NCBI GenBank assembly: GCA_009760855.2
Contig: WPIO01000068.1
Coordinates: 1,413,501 to 1,477,500 of the forward strand
DNA from: Cristatella mucedo
Lineage: Eukaryota; Bryozoa; Phylactolaemata; Cristatellidae
DNA length: 64,000 bases
Reading direction: 5' to 3'
Positions 42,956 to 56,375 of the stretch are shown piece after piece. Under the pieces are notes generated by a model. That model was not told the DNA's origin. It was given only the letters and a program-made list of their open reading frames with translations, and did not search any database. The number at the start of each line of letters is the position of its first letter. The first letter of the stretch is position 1. The translations under genes were made by a program, and so were the position numbers.

Positions 42956-44439
42956 AGGCTATTCAGATTTTATACTGCCAAACTTATAAGTTCTTAACCA
43001 TTCTCGAAATAAATCTGCCATGATGAGCCACGAATCTGTGCTACTTGCAGGCCTCATGCTCTGCTACTGAGGTTTCAAAGCTGTCGTAGAGAACGGGCAA
43101 GACAGATGGTGCTGATGTCACAGCATTGATCTGCTCGGCCTTCCGCTAGAATTTGATCCGGAATGTGTTGTAAAAATCCTCTAAAGGATTCTATGCTCGA
43201 GCTTGCAATCTAAATTTGCTTTTCACTCGCATGTGTAAATGTCTGTCACCTTTCAGCGTGTTCTAGCATGCACTGAGTTTCTGTGAGAGTTTACGGTTTC
43301 TAGTTCATTCGTTCTACACTAGGTTTTTTTGCTCGTCGACATAAGCTGTTGGCACAACCCCGACCCGTAGCAGACAACCAGTCAGAAAAGAAACCGACGG
43401 AACTGTTTTAGACTCAAGGAAGTACTCTACAGACATATGGGTGCTGGCGAATAATACTTAGAAAGAACCTTTCAGAAAGCCTCAGTGTTTATCACCAGGA
43501 TACCCTATAATAGTATTACCAAGTATAAGATGCACTTGTAGAACCATTCTCATCTTGAAGCTGAAAATTCAAGCTACAGTGAGCAAATTTGTTTACACAC
43601 TGGTGCTGCAGCACCGCCGCCATCGGCTCAGCCTAAGGCGAAATCCGGGAATGCATGCTTCACCGAGAGATAAAGAGGCGTCGCCTTGCAAGACCTGGCG
43701 GTCGCTTTTCAATGCAAATCCACGGAAAGCCATTTGGCAATCACGAAAGCGGCCCCTCACGCTTACCTCACCGCGGTATGCAGCGAGGCTGTGGGCGACA
43801 TACAGACGAGCGCACGAGATAGTGGGCCTTCTTTCCGCTGCTTCCTTCTTTCCGTTGATCAAAGAGATATCGATTGTTCTCCGATCAGTCTTCTCAGGCT
43901 TGGGCTATTTTCACGGCGACCGCACTGTAAGCGCGACGGAGTGAGGCACGTGTCTTCCGTAAATCGTGCTTCAGCTGGGTGAGTAGCTGATGGCGGCAGC
44001 GGCGGGCTGCGAGACCGACACAAGCCAAAGGGCAGTCGCGAGGAGCCGGCGAAAGCTCGCTGCTCTGGCCGGTCGCCTGTTGCAAATCGCAGCACTCGAA
44101 TCCTTGACGGCTATCCTCTCCCTGCACACATCTACACTACCTGCCGACGACTAGCGTTTAGGTGTTCATTGCGGACGTTTCACCCGACGCTAACGTCGCG
44201 CATCCTGTCTGCATCGGAGGCCGCGTCGGAGCAGTGCCTCGTTGGTTTCTCTTGGGCTCGGCCAGGCGCTGTGTGACCAGGTGTCGTCCCTAACACTACG
44301 TCACTTAGATCGACTGGTGGAATTACATGATGCTACGATATACCTCGGCGCCATCACCGACTCAAAACTTGCTGTCGACGTAAAGCCTGTTTTAATGTCA
44401 CACTAGTTGCGTTAAATATCACCTCGAATTTGGTTGCTT
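42956..44439. other. No gene seen; G+C-rich centre
   Basis: Overlapping frames on both strands at 43.55-44.13 kb (longest 129 codons, plus) without domains. This could be a promoter region but there is no support. Confidence 0.3.
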
Positions 44440-44600
44440 GCCTTAATAATAATAATATTAATAACGCATTTGTTGTAGCGCCCTCAGAGAACTCAATTTC
44501 TTTCTAGGCACTTTACATTTGCTGCAAAGGAAACATGATCAAATTATTAGCAGTAGCATGCTCAAAAAACAACAAGAATAACATGGTTAGGGGTGACACT
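44440..44600 (-). mobile_element. L2 3' tail and partial UTR
   Basis: AAT repeats, GCGCCCTCAGAGAACTCAAT and the AAGGAAACATGATCAAATT block, ending at GGTTAGGGGTGACA. Confidence 0.75.
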
Positions 44601-46415
44601 CCCACCTAATCCATTTTCATGGTTGTAACCTAACTTATGTAACGCCCCATAAAATTGAGCATCTTATGCATTGTATCTGAAAGGAAAAAAACTTGCATCG
44701 CTACTAGGCAGATTGCAGCATAAAGCTCTCTGCAATAGGAAAGTAGCAACGTATTCGGCCTCTTTATTTCATTGTGCTATACATGAAATAGTACCACGGT
44801 TGTAATTAAACTGCTGTACTCGTCCTCAGCTTAAGAGGCAATACGTTGAAACTCTCCTCAAGAGTATATATAAACTGAAGCCCAAAAACACCTGGAATCA
44901 CTACAAAAAAAATTTAAAACAGGTCAAAAAGCAGTTCATCAAGTTTTAAGTTAAGTTTTGAATGCAAAAACGTGTAGCACTAGTATTATAGGTTATCATA
45001 TCGAGGTAATAACGGTGCCGAGATTTCGCCGATGGCCGATCTGCTTATTTCAGCTTCGGTTGGTGGTTTCAAACGGCCAATCCACGATGGCCACTCCAAG
45101 CTCTTCTTTTTTGCTTTCATGAGGTTATTCAGAATTTTCACCCACACCAGCCATCGAAATGAAGGCAGTCGAATTGGAGATATTTCATCCTTCCCTTTCC
45201 CTGCGACGAATCTTCTTTGTCCACTGCATGTGCAAGAGTTGGACTCTCGTGTCTTGTTGTTGAGAAGCCGTGCCATAGACTGTGAAAGGTTGTGAAACCA
45301 AATCTTTCCCCATTCTACAAGATTCACACTCTCCCTACGGCCGAGCTAAATTGAAGACTCGCGGCTGCCGAAGAGTCCGCTCCCGTCACCTGTCGATTGA
45401 AGTTGCAGCAATCTCTGAACCACATCCACCACTGGAAGATCTGCTGCGGAGAGAAATCAATGCATCATGAACGACGTGGCGCGACCAGCTACGAAGCTTA
45501 TCTGGGATCCAGGTGTCTGGCAATCTAGATTAGCCAGATTATGCTTTCACACTTAATGGAACTGCTAAAGAGGTCTTTGTATAGCAGCTGCAGCCGCTCA
45601 AAGGAAGCCCGTAGGCCAGAAGCGATAACTCTGTCAGAGCTACCTCAATAAAAAAAAATTGAGAGCATGAAGAGTACTCGACAGCCTCGCGCCAGAAGCA
45701 TACCCCGGGCGAAGTCAGATAGGTCCAGAGAAGAAAGTATACGCATCCTAAGAGAGCTTACTCCCCATCTGCAGCTGTACATGTGCCGCGGGGCTCGAGC
45801 CCACAATACTAGCGGTGAGATGCCAGCGCCTCCACACGGTAGGAGCAGCTGTGCACGGTGCATCCCGCATCCGCTGCATCTGCTTAAGAGAATGCTAGAT
45901 TCGCGTCCGGTGTGAATTTGGAAGGATGTCGTAAGTATTTGCCTATTTTCTGCTTCGCTGTTCCAATTCTAGTCTACCAGTCACGCATAGCTTACCGAAA
46001 GCTGATTAGGTGCTAACTCGTAGAAAATTCTCCATGACTACCGCTAAATCGCTAGGGGTTCGGAGTTTCAGTTGGCGATACATTGCATTACACGTTCATC
46101 CTACGTCGACGGAGAGCAAACTTCTGAGCCACTCTAGACACGGTATCCCTGAACAAATGAGTGGGCTGGTAGAATTCTCTGATCTCGGATGTAGTTAATT
46201 AAACTCGTAATGACGACAGGACACATGTTTGCTAACTTTTTGATGCTGCGATATCCTGTGCGAGATGTTCTTAAATCGTACAAGAATTTAATAATGTTTT
46301 TCAAGATGCATCCCTTGATAGGCGGAATGCATGTCTGATTGTCAGCATGGCACCATCCCTCAGTATGTGTGAAGAAGAGGTGGAAAGAGCAAGAGAGATA
46401 TGACTACAAGTAACT
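44601..46415. other. No gene seen; degraded SINE-A piece
   Basis: A family-A SINE remnant is visible at about 45740-45830 (CCTAAGAGAGCTTACTC and GGGGCTCGAGCCCAC). The rest is anonymous, with frames under 115 codons and no domain. Confidence 0.35.
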
Positions 46416-46727
46416 TGAGAGAGAAAGAGAGAGAGGGGGGAGAGAGAGAGGGCAGAGGGAGAGAGACGGAGAGAGAGGGGAGAGAGGGCAGAGGGAGAGA
46501 GACGGAGAGAGACGGAGGGAGGCGGAGGGAGACGGAGGGAGACGGAGAGACTGAGAGAGGAAGAAGAGAGAAGGAGAGAGGGGGAGAGGGATAGGGGGAG
46601 GGGAGAGAGAGGGGAGAGGGAGAGAGAGGGAGGGAGAGAGAAAGAGAGAAAGAGAGAGAGAGAGATAGAGAGAAACGGGGAGAGACAGAGAGAGAGAGAG
46701 AGAGGGGAAGAGAGAGGGAGAGTGTGA
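46416..46727. repeat. (GA)n tract, interrupted
   Basis: GA with GGGA and GACGGA units over about 310 bp. Ser-Leu-Pro frames on the minus strand are artefacts. Confidence 0.95.
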
Positions 46728-47782
<1,055 letters not shown>

Positions 47783-47991
47783 AGCGATATTGATTAGGAT
47801 AGTTATGGATATTGATTCTTTTATGTTAAGGTAGGGAGCGCTCTTCGCCGCTGCCACGCTCCGTTGTCGGCATAGCTAGGGGCATTGCTGCCACACGTGC
47901 AAGTCGTTAGCCGTGATTTAGAGGGTCGAGGCGTCGCCAGTATTCGTCATGCGTCGGCTCAGACGAGTGACGTTACGAGCGCTCGCTTCGT

Positions 47992-48387
47992 TTGCATCAG
48001 AGTTCAGTCCAGACGTGGAAGCAGCACATTACGCTTGTAGTAGTTTCTGTCAGAAATGTGGCATTACTGCAAGAGCAGTCGGCCTGCGCTAGTCTCACTG
48101 CTCGTGACTTTATTGGTGAAAATGGATTATCGGTGAAAATGGAACCTGATAATGCTGAGACCGCTCGAATGTCTGAACTTGAGTGTGCTAATTACTTCGA
48201 CAGGCTAGAACTTACTAGTAACGTAAGAATTTTTAGGGGCTTTATGGCGACTAATGTAGCACAAGTGCAGGCCATAGTTGAAGATCTGTGCGGTAAAATT
48301 GAGAAGCCCTATATATGGATTGATAAGCAAGAGGCTATGATTTTACACGAGAGTGTAGAAACGGGTGCTGATTATGTGGTTGCCTAG
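47992..48387 (+). CDS. Hypothetical small protein or exon, up to 131 aa
   Basis: The last 83 codons, from ATG 48139 (MEPDNAETARMSELECANYF), have the composition of a real soluble protein: acidic and mixed helix/strand, with FRGFMATNVAQVQAIVEDL and EKPYIWIDKQEAMILHE. The codons before ATG 48139 look less protein-like, so the shorter start is also plausible. It follows G+C-rich, promoter-like sequence after the GA tract and ends at TAG just before a LINE-B copy. I do not recognise the family. It could be an exon, a retrocopy or chance. Confidence 0.4.
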   Translation: MHQSSVQTWKQHITLVVVSVRNVALLQEQSACASLTARDFIGENGLSVKMEPDNAETARMSELECANYFDRLELTSNVRIFRGFMATNVAQVQAIVEDLCGKIEKPYIWIDKQEAMILHESVETGADYVVA

Positions 48388-49088
48388 TGAAATTTAATGC
48401 ATCTCTGTCTGTAGCACTACGAAGGCTACGCGAGTGTTACGCATGAGAGTTTTGTATATCGCACTCACAGCATAAGCGGCTTTCGGTGCGCATTCGGCAG
48501 CCAAAAGACTATCTCAAGCAACAAAGAGAAAGTGAGAAGCGTAGCGTAGTTAGGAGAGTTGTTGACATAGCCAGTAGCATGGAAGTGGCAACTCACGACG
48601 GCTGGAAAGGATGTGCCATAGTCGGCAGCAGGAGAGTATTTGTCATTGCGTAAGAATCGTGGAAGCGAGTTCCAAAATCTATGACTGCAGAGTGAAATCT
48701 TTTGTTGCCAGCGGTCTTTAAGCGGAGGAATGGAACAGCTAATTTGTTATCCATACAGGACTTGCGAACACGATAAGGCTGAAACTGGTGCAGCAGTTCA
48801 GCTAGGCATGGTAGAGCCAAGCTGTGGCAGGCCTTGTGGGTCAGCGTAAGAACTTCGGTATAATGTGTCGATCAACCGGCAACCACTCTAGCTCTTTAAA
48901 AAAAAGGAGACACATGGTCAAAACCTCTGGGATTTGCAAACTAGTCTTGCAGCCGTATTCATAGCCAGCTGCAGTGGCCTAGTGGCTTTTTTCGGTAGCC
49001 AGAAGAAAAGAAATTACATTAATCTAGCCAAGATAGAACTAAAGAGCTAGCTATTTTTTGCAAGAAACCGTGGAAGATAGTTCCGAAT

Positions 49089-49089
<1 letters not shown>

Positions 49090-49140
<51 letters not shown>

Positions 49141-49150
49141 TATATATATG
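49090..49150. repeat. (AT)n microsatellite
   Basis: AT run followed by GTGTGTGTGT, at the tail side of the nested SINE. Confidence 0.9.
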
Positions 49151-49171
49151 TGTGTGTGTATATTATAATAT

Positions 49172-49316
49172 ATAATTCATTTGTATAGCACCCCAAGAGA
49201 ACTTAATCTCCATTCAGGCGCTTCACGTATGCCTCGGGGCTCGAGTCCACGACTTCAGCCAGACCTGAGTCGGGGCGAGCACCTTAACCACTGGACCATT
49301 CCTGCTCGAAGCAATC
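49172..49316 (-). mobile_element. tRNA-derived SINE (family A), nested in LINE-B
   Basis: On the minus strand: AGTGGTTAAGGTGCTCGCCC, then GGACTCGAGCCC, then GAGATTAAGTTCTCTTGGGG and ATGAATTATATA. Very close to the copy at 42.3 kb. Confidence 0.75.
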
Positions 49317-50650
49317 TTCTTAACGAAGCTTTCCAAATTGAGGCAGCTGTCGAAGACGACACATGAATTCAGAGTGCATGGCTTAGGGTGTCCTACGAGA
49401 AGCAGTTAATTTTTATTGTCGTTTAGCTTATGGAAATTTGCCGACTTCCATGATCAAATTTTGGCAAAGCAAGAATTCAGTTTGTAAGTTGCTGTAGCAG
49501 ATTCCGGCGGTTTAAATGACAAATACAGCCTCGTATCGTCAACATCAAAGTGATATCGTATTCCACGGGCCTGAATAACCTTTCCCAGAGATAGAGTATA
49601 AATGGAGAACAGCAAATGACCGAGGACGGACCCTTGGGAAACTACGCTGGTGACTGGTCTGGTGAATGAGACCCGACCTCTACAAGACACGGATTAAACA
49701 CGATCAGACAAGCAAGATATGAACCACGCCACTGCCTCGTCTGCCAGACCGGTCGTTTTTCTCAAGTAAGACATTGAAATTAATGGTATAGAAGGCAGCT
49801 GATATATCTAGCAGTGCTATGGGGCAGTGATATTCCCGTCGTCGTTGCTGCAGATGATGTCATTGTTTGTACGGAAGAGAACAGTTTCAGTGGAGTGCTA
49901 CCATTTAAACCGCCGATCGAATTTCTATGAGATTTCATTCTTTTCAATGTGTACTACGAGCTGCTTGACGACAATTTTTCAATAATACTTGACAGAAAAG
50001 GAACAAGGGAAACTGGGCAATAGTTTGCAAATACCTTTGTATCTAATCCAGGCTTTTTAAGTATCCGTCTAACGATTGCCGATTTGAAGGACTGGGTGCC
50101 ACAACGTTTTCCAGAGGACCATTAAAGATCTCCGTCAAGGCTGGGCTAAGTTGGTCTGCTACTGAAGACCACAGATATGATGGTATAGGGTCTTTAGGAG
50201 AAGAGCGTTTATTACTAGACCTTATTAAGGTAGCCACATTGTTTGCAGAAACCTCAAAAAAGCTTTTAAGGAAGGTGACTGGTCATGATACCCCAATTGC
50301 TTTATTCAGAAGGAGCATTATGGAAGCATTAATGTGCACACTTTTTTCAGTGAAGAAAGCTGAACGCTTTTAGATTGAGCCGTTAATAGCTGGGGAATCC
50401 GATGTCTCAGCATTGGCCAGCAAGCTGTTTACCATCTTATAAATCTGTTTTTGGTTCAACTGGCAGGAATTCAGCTTTCGAGTGGAAAAAGAAGACCTGG
50501 CTTTTCCAAGCTTTCCGGAGTAGACTCAAAGGAAGTCGTTGAGATCGACTAAATCTTCATCAGACCCTTACTTCTTAAAATGGCGTTCAAGCCTGTGCTG
50601 AACGTAACATATTTTTGTAGTTTTTTTTTATAACTTGAAAGAAATCCACG

Positions 50651-51599
50651 ACTCTGTGCGCGGACAGAATGTACGGGAGCATGCTCGGCAAGAGCTCTCT
50701 TAAGAGCACTCTAAGTGTCATATTCACTGCTGTTCGCTGGATTAGACAGCATCACACTTAGGAGAGTGCGTAACCTAGTATCTTAGCCTGAACTGACGAT
50801 GCGAGATGTGAAGTGGTCGTTCTTTATGAGCCAGTTACAGCCACTGAGGAGCCTGTTGCAGCTTGCTTAGAGAATTGGCTTACGTGTGAACTTCTGACGC
50901 TGATGAGTGCTGCTCTGATGCTGTACGAGCTTTCCTTCACTGAGGGCCTAATACAGATGGTGTCTGCACAACGAGCTATGTGACTACTGCCAAACCTCGT
51001 TACGTGCCTAATGAGGACCATTGCTTTTGGGCTGACATGCAATGCGGCGATACAACAGCTATGCCTCCCATTACCTCGCTTTAAGCTTCTGAGGACTTCC
51101 TGTCTACCTCGCGAGTTTTAAGGTTCGGACAGCGACTACTCTATGCGTTTTTGCCGAATTACTGCACATAATTAATTTTCCAATTAATTGTATTCTTCTC
51201 TTGAGCGTCACTATGCCTAAGTGCATTCTCCTGCGATCGTGCTGTTGACTCTGAAAGTCGATTAATGTGACGCCGTCACCTTCGTGCGCATGCTTTCGTC
51301 TGCCTGCATCTCGTGGATTCGTCCTGCGTGCGGCGTCCTGGCCGTTAGCTGCGATTCCTAAGCTCTTTGATGCGTTAAGTCACCTCGTCACTTCGTTGGG
51401 TGTCAGTAGAGACTAGCACAGCTAGGAGCGCTCACTGAGCTTTCGGCATAGCTCTGCTCTGACGTCAAAGTCGCTCATTGCTAACGTAACAGCTGCTAGC
51501 ATCTAGTAGCATGCACTTCGCTACGTGTCTGCGAAATCTATCAGGACAATGGTGAGAGCTTATGCCACGAATGCGGCTGTTATGGTGGGCACGCCGTAT
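50651..51599. other. No gene seen
   Basis: Anonymous sequence, possibly the diverged 5' part of LINE-B. No motif recognised. Confidence 0.3.
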
Positions 51600-52330
51600 G
51601 AAGTCATGTCATGTATCTCCGTCAGTAACTCCACAAAGTCATAAAGACCATGTGGGTGTTACGCAGGAGAGTTTTGCATAGCCCACTCACAGCCTAAGCG
51701 GCGTTCGGTACGCATTCGGTAGCCAACAGACTTCGTCTCACGCAACAAAGAGAAAGTGGGAAGCATAGCAGAGTTAGGAGAGCAGTTAAGGTAGTGAGTA
51801 GCATAGAAGTAGCAGTTCAGGACCGCTGAAAAAGATGTGCCATAGTCGGCAGTAGGAGAGTAGTTGTCATTGCCTAAGAATTGTGGAAGCGAGTTCCACA
51901 GTCTAGGACCTGCAGAGCTAAAGCTTCTGTTGCCAACTGTCTTTAAGCGAAGGAATCGGACAGCTAATTAATTGTCCACACACGACCTGAGGGCGCAAAC
52001 AGGCTTAAACTGATGCAGCAGTACAGCTAGGTACGAAGGAGCCAAGCCGTGGCGAGCCTTGTGGGTCAGCATAAGAACTTTGCTCTGTATCCGTTGCTCA
52101 ACCGGCAACCATCCTAGCTCTTTCAGCAGAGGTGACACGTGCTCAAACCGCTGGGACTTGAAGACCAGCCTTGCAGCCATATTCATAGTCCGCTGTAGTG
52201 GCATAATAGCTTTCTTTGGTAGCCCAGCCAAAAGGGAATTACAATAATCAAGCCGAGACAGAACTAAAGAGCTAGTTAAATATTTTACAAGCCACTGTGG
52301 GAGACAGCTTATAATCTTGGATAGGGATCG
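51600..52330 (-). mobile_element. LINE-B 3' fragment
   Basis: It encodes on the minus strand the ORF end (ELGWLPVEQRIQSKVLMLTH, then KARHGLAPSYLAVLLHQFKP), followed by the 3' region with the TCCACAAAGTCATAAAG block near 51630. Close to the copies at 56.5 and 63.1 kb. Confidence 0.75.
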
Positions 52331-54170
52331 GATGTGATGGCTAGCTGTAGAGGCAGTCTTCTGAATGAAGCAATTGGCGCTCGCTAGATGGAAATGTCTT
52401 CACAATGTAAGGCGATATTGGCAAAATCATTTTGTATTCGCTATAATACTTCCGGTGTGTCTACAGGTTTTTACGAGGTTATTGTGGTCAAAGGAGAGCT
52501 GTGAAGTTTTCTATCCTAATAATTCAGCGGGAACCAACGGACCACTAAAGCAGCTGCCACTTCTACTGCACACACTTCCAATCTTTGAAGTGGCCTTTGA
52601 ACCCGACGGCCATCTGGCATTCGCTCCTTCGTGCATCTATCATTACCACACCGCCCTGAGCTCCGCGTGCTAACTCCTACAGGAGGAGAGGGATCGGCCA
52701 TCTTCACGAGAGAGCAGCAAACTTGGGCAAGCTTGGGCAAGCTTGGGCAAGTTTGGGCAAGCTTAGGCATAGCGAGCGAGGATCTTGCACTGCACAGGTT
52801 CATTCTAATTTCATAAATGCGTCTGAAAATAGAAAGCCATATTATCTCAATCAGAAAGTTTTTATTTGCTCACGGGACAGCCGGGACAGTAAGACACATC
52901 ATCACGAAAAGAACTGGCCACAGCTGACCAAGCCCTGTGTAGGTAAGAACGCCATTAGCAGGAAGTCGCCGGTCGACCATCAGAAGGTGCTGATGCCATC
53001 ACTGCACATCAAGTTGGACATCATCTAGCAATTTGTCGCGGCTCAAAGCAATGGGTCAGCAGCTTTCTAAGTATCTGCAGCATGTGTTATTTCACAGCTT
53101 TTTGAGGCACAAGTCAGAGCTAGTATCTTAGTTGGATCCCTGATAAGAAAAAATGTCGGACTTCTTTTAATTAGCCAAGAGGTCGAACGGGAAAGAGAAA
53201 GCTGCCGTGGAGGAGTATCGTCGCAGTGGATCCATGCTTTCTTAGAAATCGCGCGGATGAACAATATTAGCAGCTGATTCAGACTGCCATAACAACTGTC
53301 CACTATTTGGATGCAGAGTGCCGCTCAAAGTCCGTATCCTTGATGTCCCTTATGAGAACTTCAAGGAGAACATGAACGCTTACTCGGAGGAGCGAGCACT
53401 TTCACTCGTCTGTATACAAAACGTTAAAACATTGGTACCAAAGGCAATGAATAAGGCGTAAACATGACGGAAACTTCTTGGAGAAGGTGGTTTGCAGTAC
53501 AGCGGCAAATCCCTTATGAGAATTTCAAGGAGAACATGGACGCTTAGTCATCAACTCATTTCGGAACCTTTTTGATTGGTCATTTCACTTTCGCATGACT
53601 GCAGAGGTATTACGTGCTTATTTTCATTTATTTGCTGTTGCATCTAATAAAATATGAGCTAAAAGTCTCGACATTTTTAGTTTGTTTTCGGAAATCGAAT
53701 AATTTTAAGTTATTCATGATCCTGGTCACATAAAGAAAGTTTGTAGGGGAGAATAGCCATTTTCTGTCCTGCAGAGCCTTACGAAATTAGGAATGACCAT
53801 ACTTTGGCATGACAAATTAGGTTACTATTTGTTAGTGAGTTACTATAGGGTAACATTAAAATTGTTTGGGTACATGACAGTTTTAAAAATTAAATATCGA
53901 GCATTAAGCTTAGAGCTGTGCAAAGGCCTAGCCACAATAACTAGAAAACCGGCAGACCGTTACTTATCCGTTTCTCTGAGAGATGATCTAGAGCTGGGTT
54001 TAAATACGCTATTAAATATTGCACCTGTAAATATCCTACTCAGAACTATTTCAATATTGGATGCATAGATCAAAGTTAAATTTCATGCATGCGAGCCAAT
54101 CGTGCCGTAATACGTGCATTTATGTAATTATCTACCCTGACATGTTTGCCGTTGACATTCATGTTAACTG
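52331..54170. other. No gene seen; short tandem repeat
   Basis: A 10-bp tandem unit (TTGGGCAAGC, about five copies) lies at 52722-52768. A 39-bp near-duplicate (CCCTTATGAGAACTTCAAGG) occurs at 53348 and again at 53511. The rest is anonymous. Confidence 0.45.
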
Positions 54171-54171
54171 T

Positions 54172-54300
54172 GCCGCGCTGGTTTGGCCCGGTGGTTAAGG
54201 TGCTCACCCGGTCAAGGTCTGGCCGGGGTCTTGGGCTTGAGCGCCGTGGCATATGCGACGCTCCTAAATAGAGATTTAAGTTCTATTGCACCACTATACG
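54172..54300 (+). mobile_element. tRNA-derived SINE (family A)
   Basis: The only plus-strand copy: TTTGGCCCGGTGGTTAAGGT (A box), GGGCTTGAGCGCC (diverged B box), then a truncated tail TAGAGATTTAAGTTCT. Confidence 0.7.
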
Positions 54301-56245
54301 ACTGCATTATATTTGAACGCCTTTGACGAGGTCAGGGATCGGCAGGGAGCCGGCGTGGTATACTCGGCGTTCCTCGACCTGCCGAGCTGCCGTTGGCAGC
54401 GTTCCTCGCGTCTCACTGCTCCACGTGCTCGCTCCGGCATGCCGGCACGTTCCAGGTGCTGCGGGTGCGCGACGAGTCGTCGACAGCTTCCCCGACAGGG
54501 CGACAGGTGTCCGACAGGGCGGCCCTCTCTCTCCTATCCTATTTGATCTTGTGATGGAGCCGGTCATCAGGCTATCCGTCAGCACTGCCGGGATCTAGCT
54601 TTGTGCTGAGCTATGTCGCTCTGTCTGTCAATCTTCGCCCCGGCAGACGACGTCACTTAATTCTCGGGCACGCCCACCGGCCTGCAGCTAGCCCTGGTGT
54701 CGGCCGCCGGGCGGGCCGCCCTGACGCTGAGCATGCAGTTCCGGCCGAAAAAGTACTTCGCGGTCGCCCGCCGGGGCACGAAGGCCATGCCTGCTTTCGT
54801 TTCCTTGCATGGCCGACAGACCCCCGAGCTGCCTGAGAACGAGCTCGTGACCTACCTCAGAGCCCCACAGAATCTCGGACAGCCTAGAGCCGAAATCTAG
54901 CAAAATCTAGCCGAAATCGAGCCGAAATCGAGCCACTCGATGATCCTGCGAATCGCTCAGACCTGAGCCGCTTGTTGTTGGTCCCCTGACGTGTGCCGTG
55001 CGACGTGTCGCACGTCACCGCCTCGACCGGGCAGTTGACAACGTGGGCGACACGCCATCGTCTGACGTGGATCGCTTATGGTATCTGAGCCCAGCCGCAT
55101 TCGGCCCAGGAAACTGGGTCTCAGCCCTCAGCCTCGCTTTTCGCAACGAAGCCTTAAGCCAGCGGTTCTCAACCCACGGGTCGCGACCCTTTAGGGGTCG
55201 GACGACCCTTTCGCAGGGGTCGCCTAAGACCATCGGAAAACACGCATTTCCACTTTTTGCACACCATAATTTGATGGTTGTGGGTCGCCACAGCATACAT
55301 GAGGAACTGTATTAAAGGGTCGCGGCATTAGAGAGGTTGAGAACCACTGCCTTAAGTGTCTCTCCTGTCGCATCTCGCAGACCGGCTCGGACGTCCTGGT
55401 GGTCTCAACTTACCCCGACGAGATGGAGCACTCGTTCGTGCCGCGAGCTGCCATTTCAAAACTGCGAGAGTTCGCCAGGCTGGCTGAAGGCCCAGCTTGG
55501 GGCTCGCTCAGGGCAGGGTCAGTCGTTGCCTGGCCGCGGAAAGGTTTGCAACCCGCAGCCACTTTCCTACCACGGGTCTCGGCCTGTGGTTCTGGGCGTG
55601 GCGGTTCTTTCGCCTCGCTCGCCTGGACGTGCTGCAAGTGGCCGCGGCAAGGAGACGGTCATACCGTGGAACGTCCACCAACTGCCGCCTTTGCCGCTCT
55701 GAGACTTGAGACCGTCTGCCACGTCCCAAGCCACTGCCGGCCGATGCTGCAAGCAAGTAATGGCTCACCACGACCTGTTTCTGGGTCGCCTAGTCGGGAC
55801 TCTTCCGGCCACTGTACTCTCCTGCCTCTCGGCAGGTCGCGCCTTCCCGCTAGCCGGGGATCTGGTCGTCGACAACGGCACCGGCTCGGTCATAGCCGAC
55901 GTGACGGTGCCGTTTGACGGCAGCCCGGATGCCCTGGCGGTGGCGACCTGGAAAAAGGTTGTTAAGTACGTCGCGATAGCCCAGTCTTTCCTGACCGCTG
56001 GCTACTGTTCGGCAGTGGTGAGGTCCTTCGTGGTCAGTGCTCTGAGTGGCTGGTGGCCGGATAATCAGGATAATGAAGCCTGCTTGGCGGAACTCGACAT
56101 TTCGACCAAGGAACCAACGAAATTGCGACGGCTGTGCGTATCGGATGCCATTTTCGGTTACGAAGCCATGCGGTCTTTGTTCCTGAACCGCGAGTCGCTG
56201 GTATCCCCCTCCGCAGCCCCGGCAGGACAGGGCTCCTCCGGCTAA
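54300..56245 (+). mobile_element. RLE-type LINE (R2/R4/NeSL-like), decayed
   Basis: GVRQGGPLSPILFDLVMEP (54509-54565) is reverse-transcriptase motif 5. PADDV (about 54641) and a following PTGLQLALVSAAGRAAL stretch are the YADD region, with a stop after it. After a SPIN-like insertion, a Cys/His cluster (CRLCRSET, then CHVPSHC, 55680-55740) precedes a C-terminal domain. There, DLVVDNGTGSVIADVTV and WKKVVKY (about 55860-55970) match the PD-(D/E)xK restriction-like endonuclease of site-specific LINEs. The part 55706-56245 is one open frame. The sequence is G+C-rich, and the 5' part is missing. Confidence 0.8.
55160..55349. mobile_element. SPIN-like hAT element, non-autonomous
   Basis: A 190-bp element begins CAGCGGTTCTCAACC and ends GGTTGAGAACCACTG, 15-bp terminal inverted repeats with one mismatch. 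Internally GGTCGCGACCCTTTAGGGGT, GGGGTCGCCTAAGACCATCG and GAGGAACTGTATTAAAGGGT match what I know of the SPIN (Space Invaders) family. An 8-bp target duplication flanks it (CCTTAAGC at 55152-55159, CCTTAAGT at 55350-55357), as hAT elements make. It carries no transposase and lies inside the RLE-type LINE, so it is younger. Confidence 0.9.
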
Positions 56246-56264
56246 GGTACCACACATTGTTCTA

Positions 56265-56375
56265 ATAATTTATATACACATTTAAATTATTTATATATAT
56301 ATACATGCAATATACGTGTGTAATATATATATATATATATATATACATACATACATATACATACATATATGCATA
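56265..56375. repeat. (AT)n / (ATAC)n tract
   Basis: Imperfect AT and ATACATAC repeats following the LINE end. Confidence 0.9.

Larger units (their letters stand above)
48400..50650 (-). mobile_element. LINE-B copy with reverse transcriptase, SINE nested
   Basis: Read on the minus strand it has the RT N-terminal part (SSPKDPIPSYLWSSVADQLS, about 50150) and the VSQGSVLGHLLFSIYTLSLG / FDVDDTRLYLSF block (about 49560-49650), a diverged YADDTQLY. The ORF end and 3' region run down to 48.4 kb. An (AT)n run and a family-A SINE interrupt it at 49.09-49.32 kb. It belongs to the L2/CR1 group but differs from the abundant L2 here. Confidence 0.7.
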
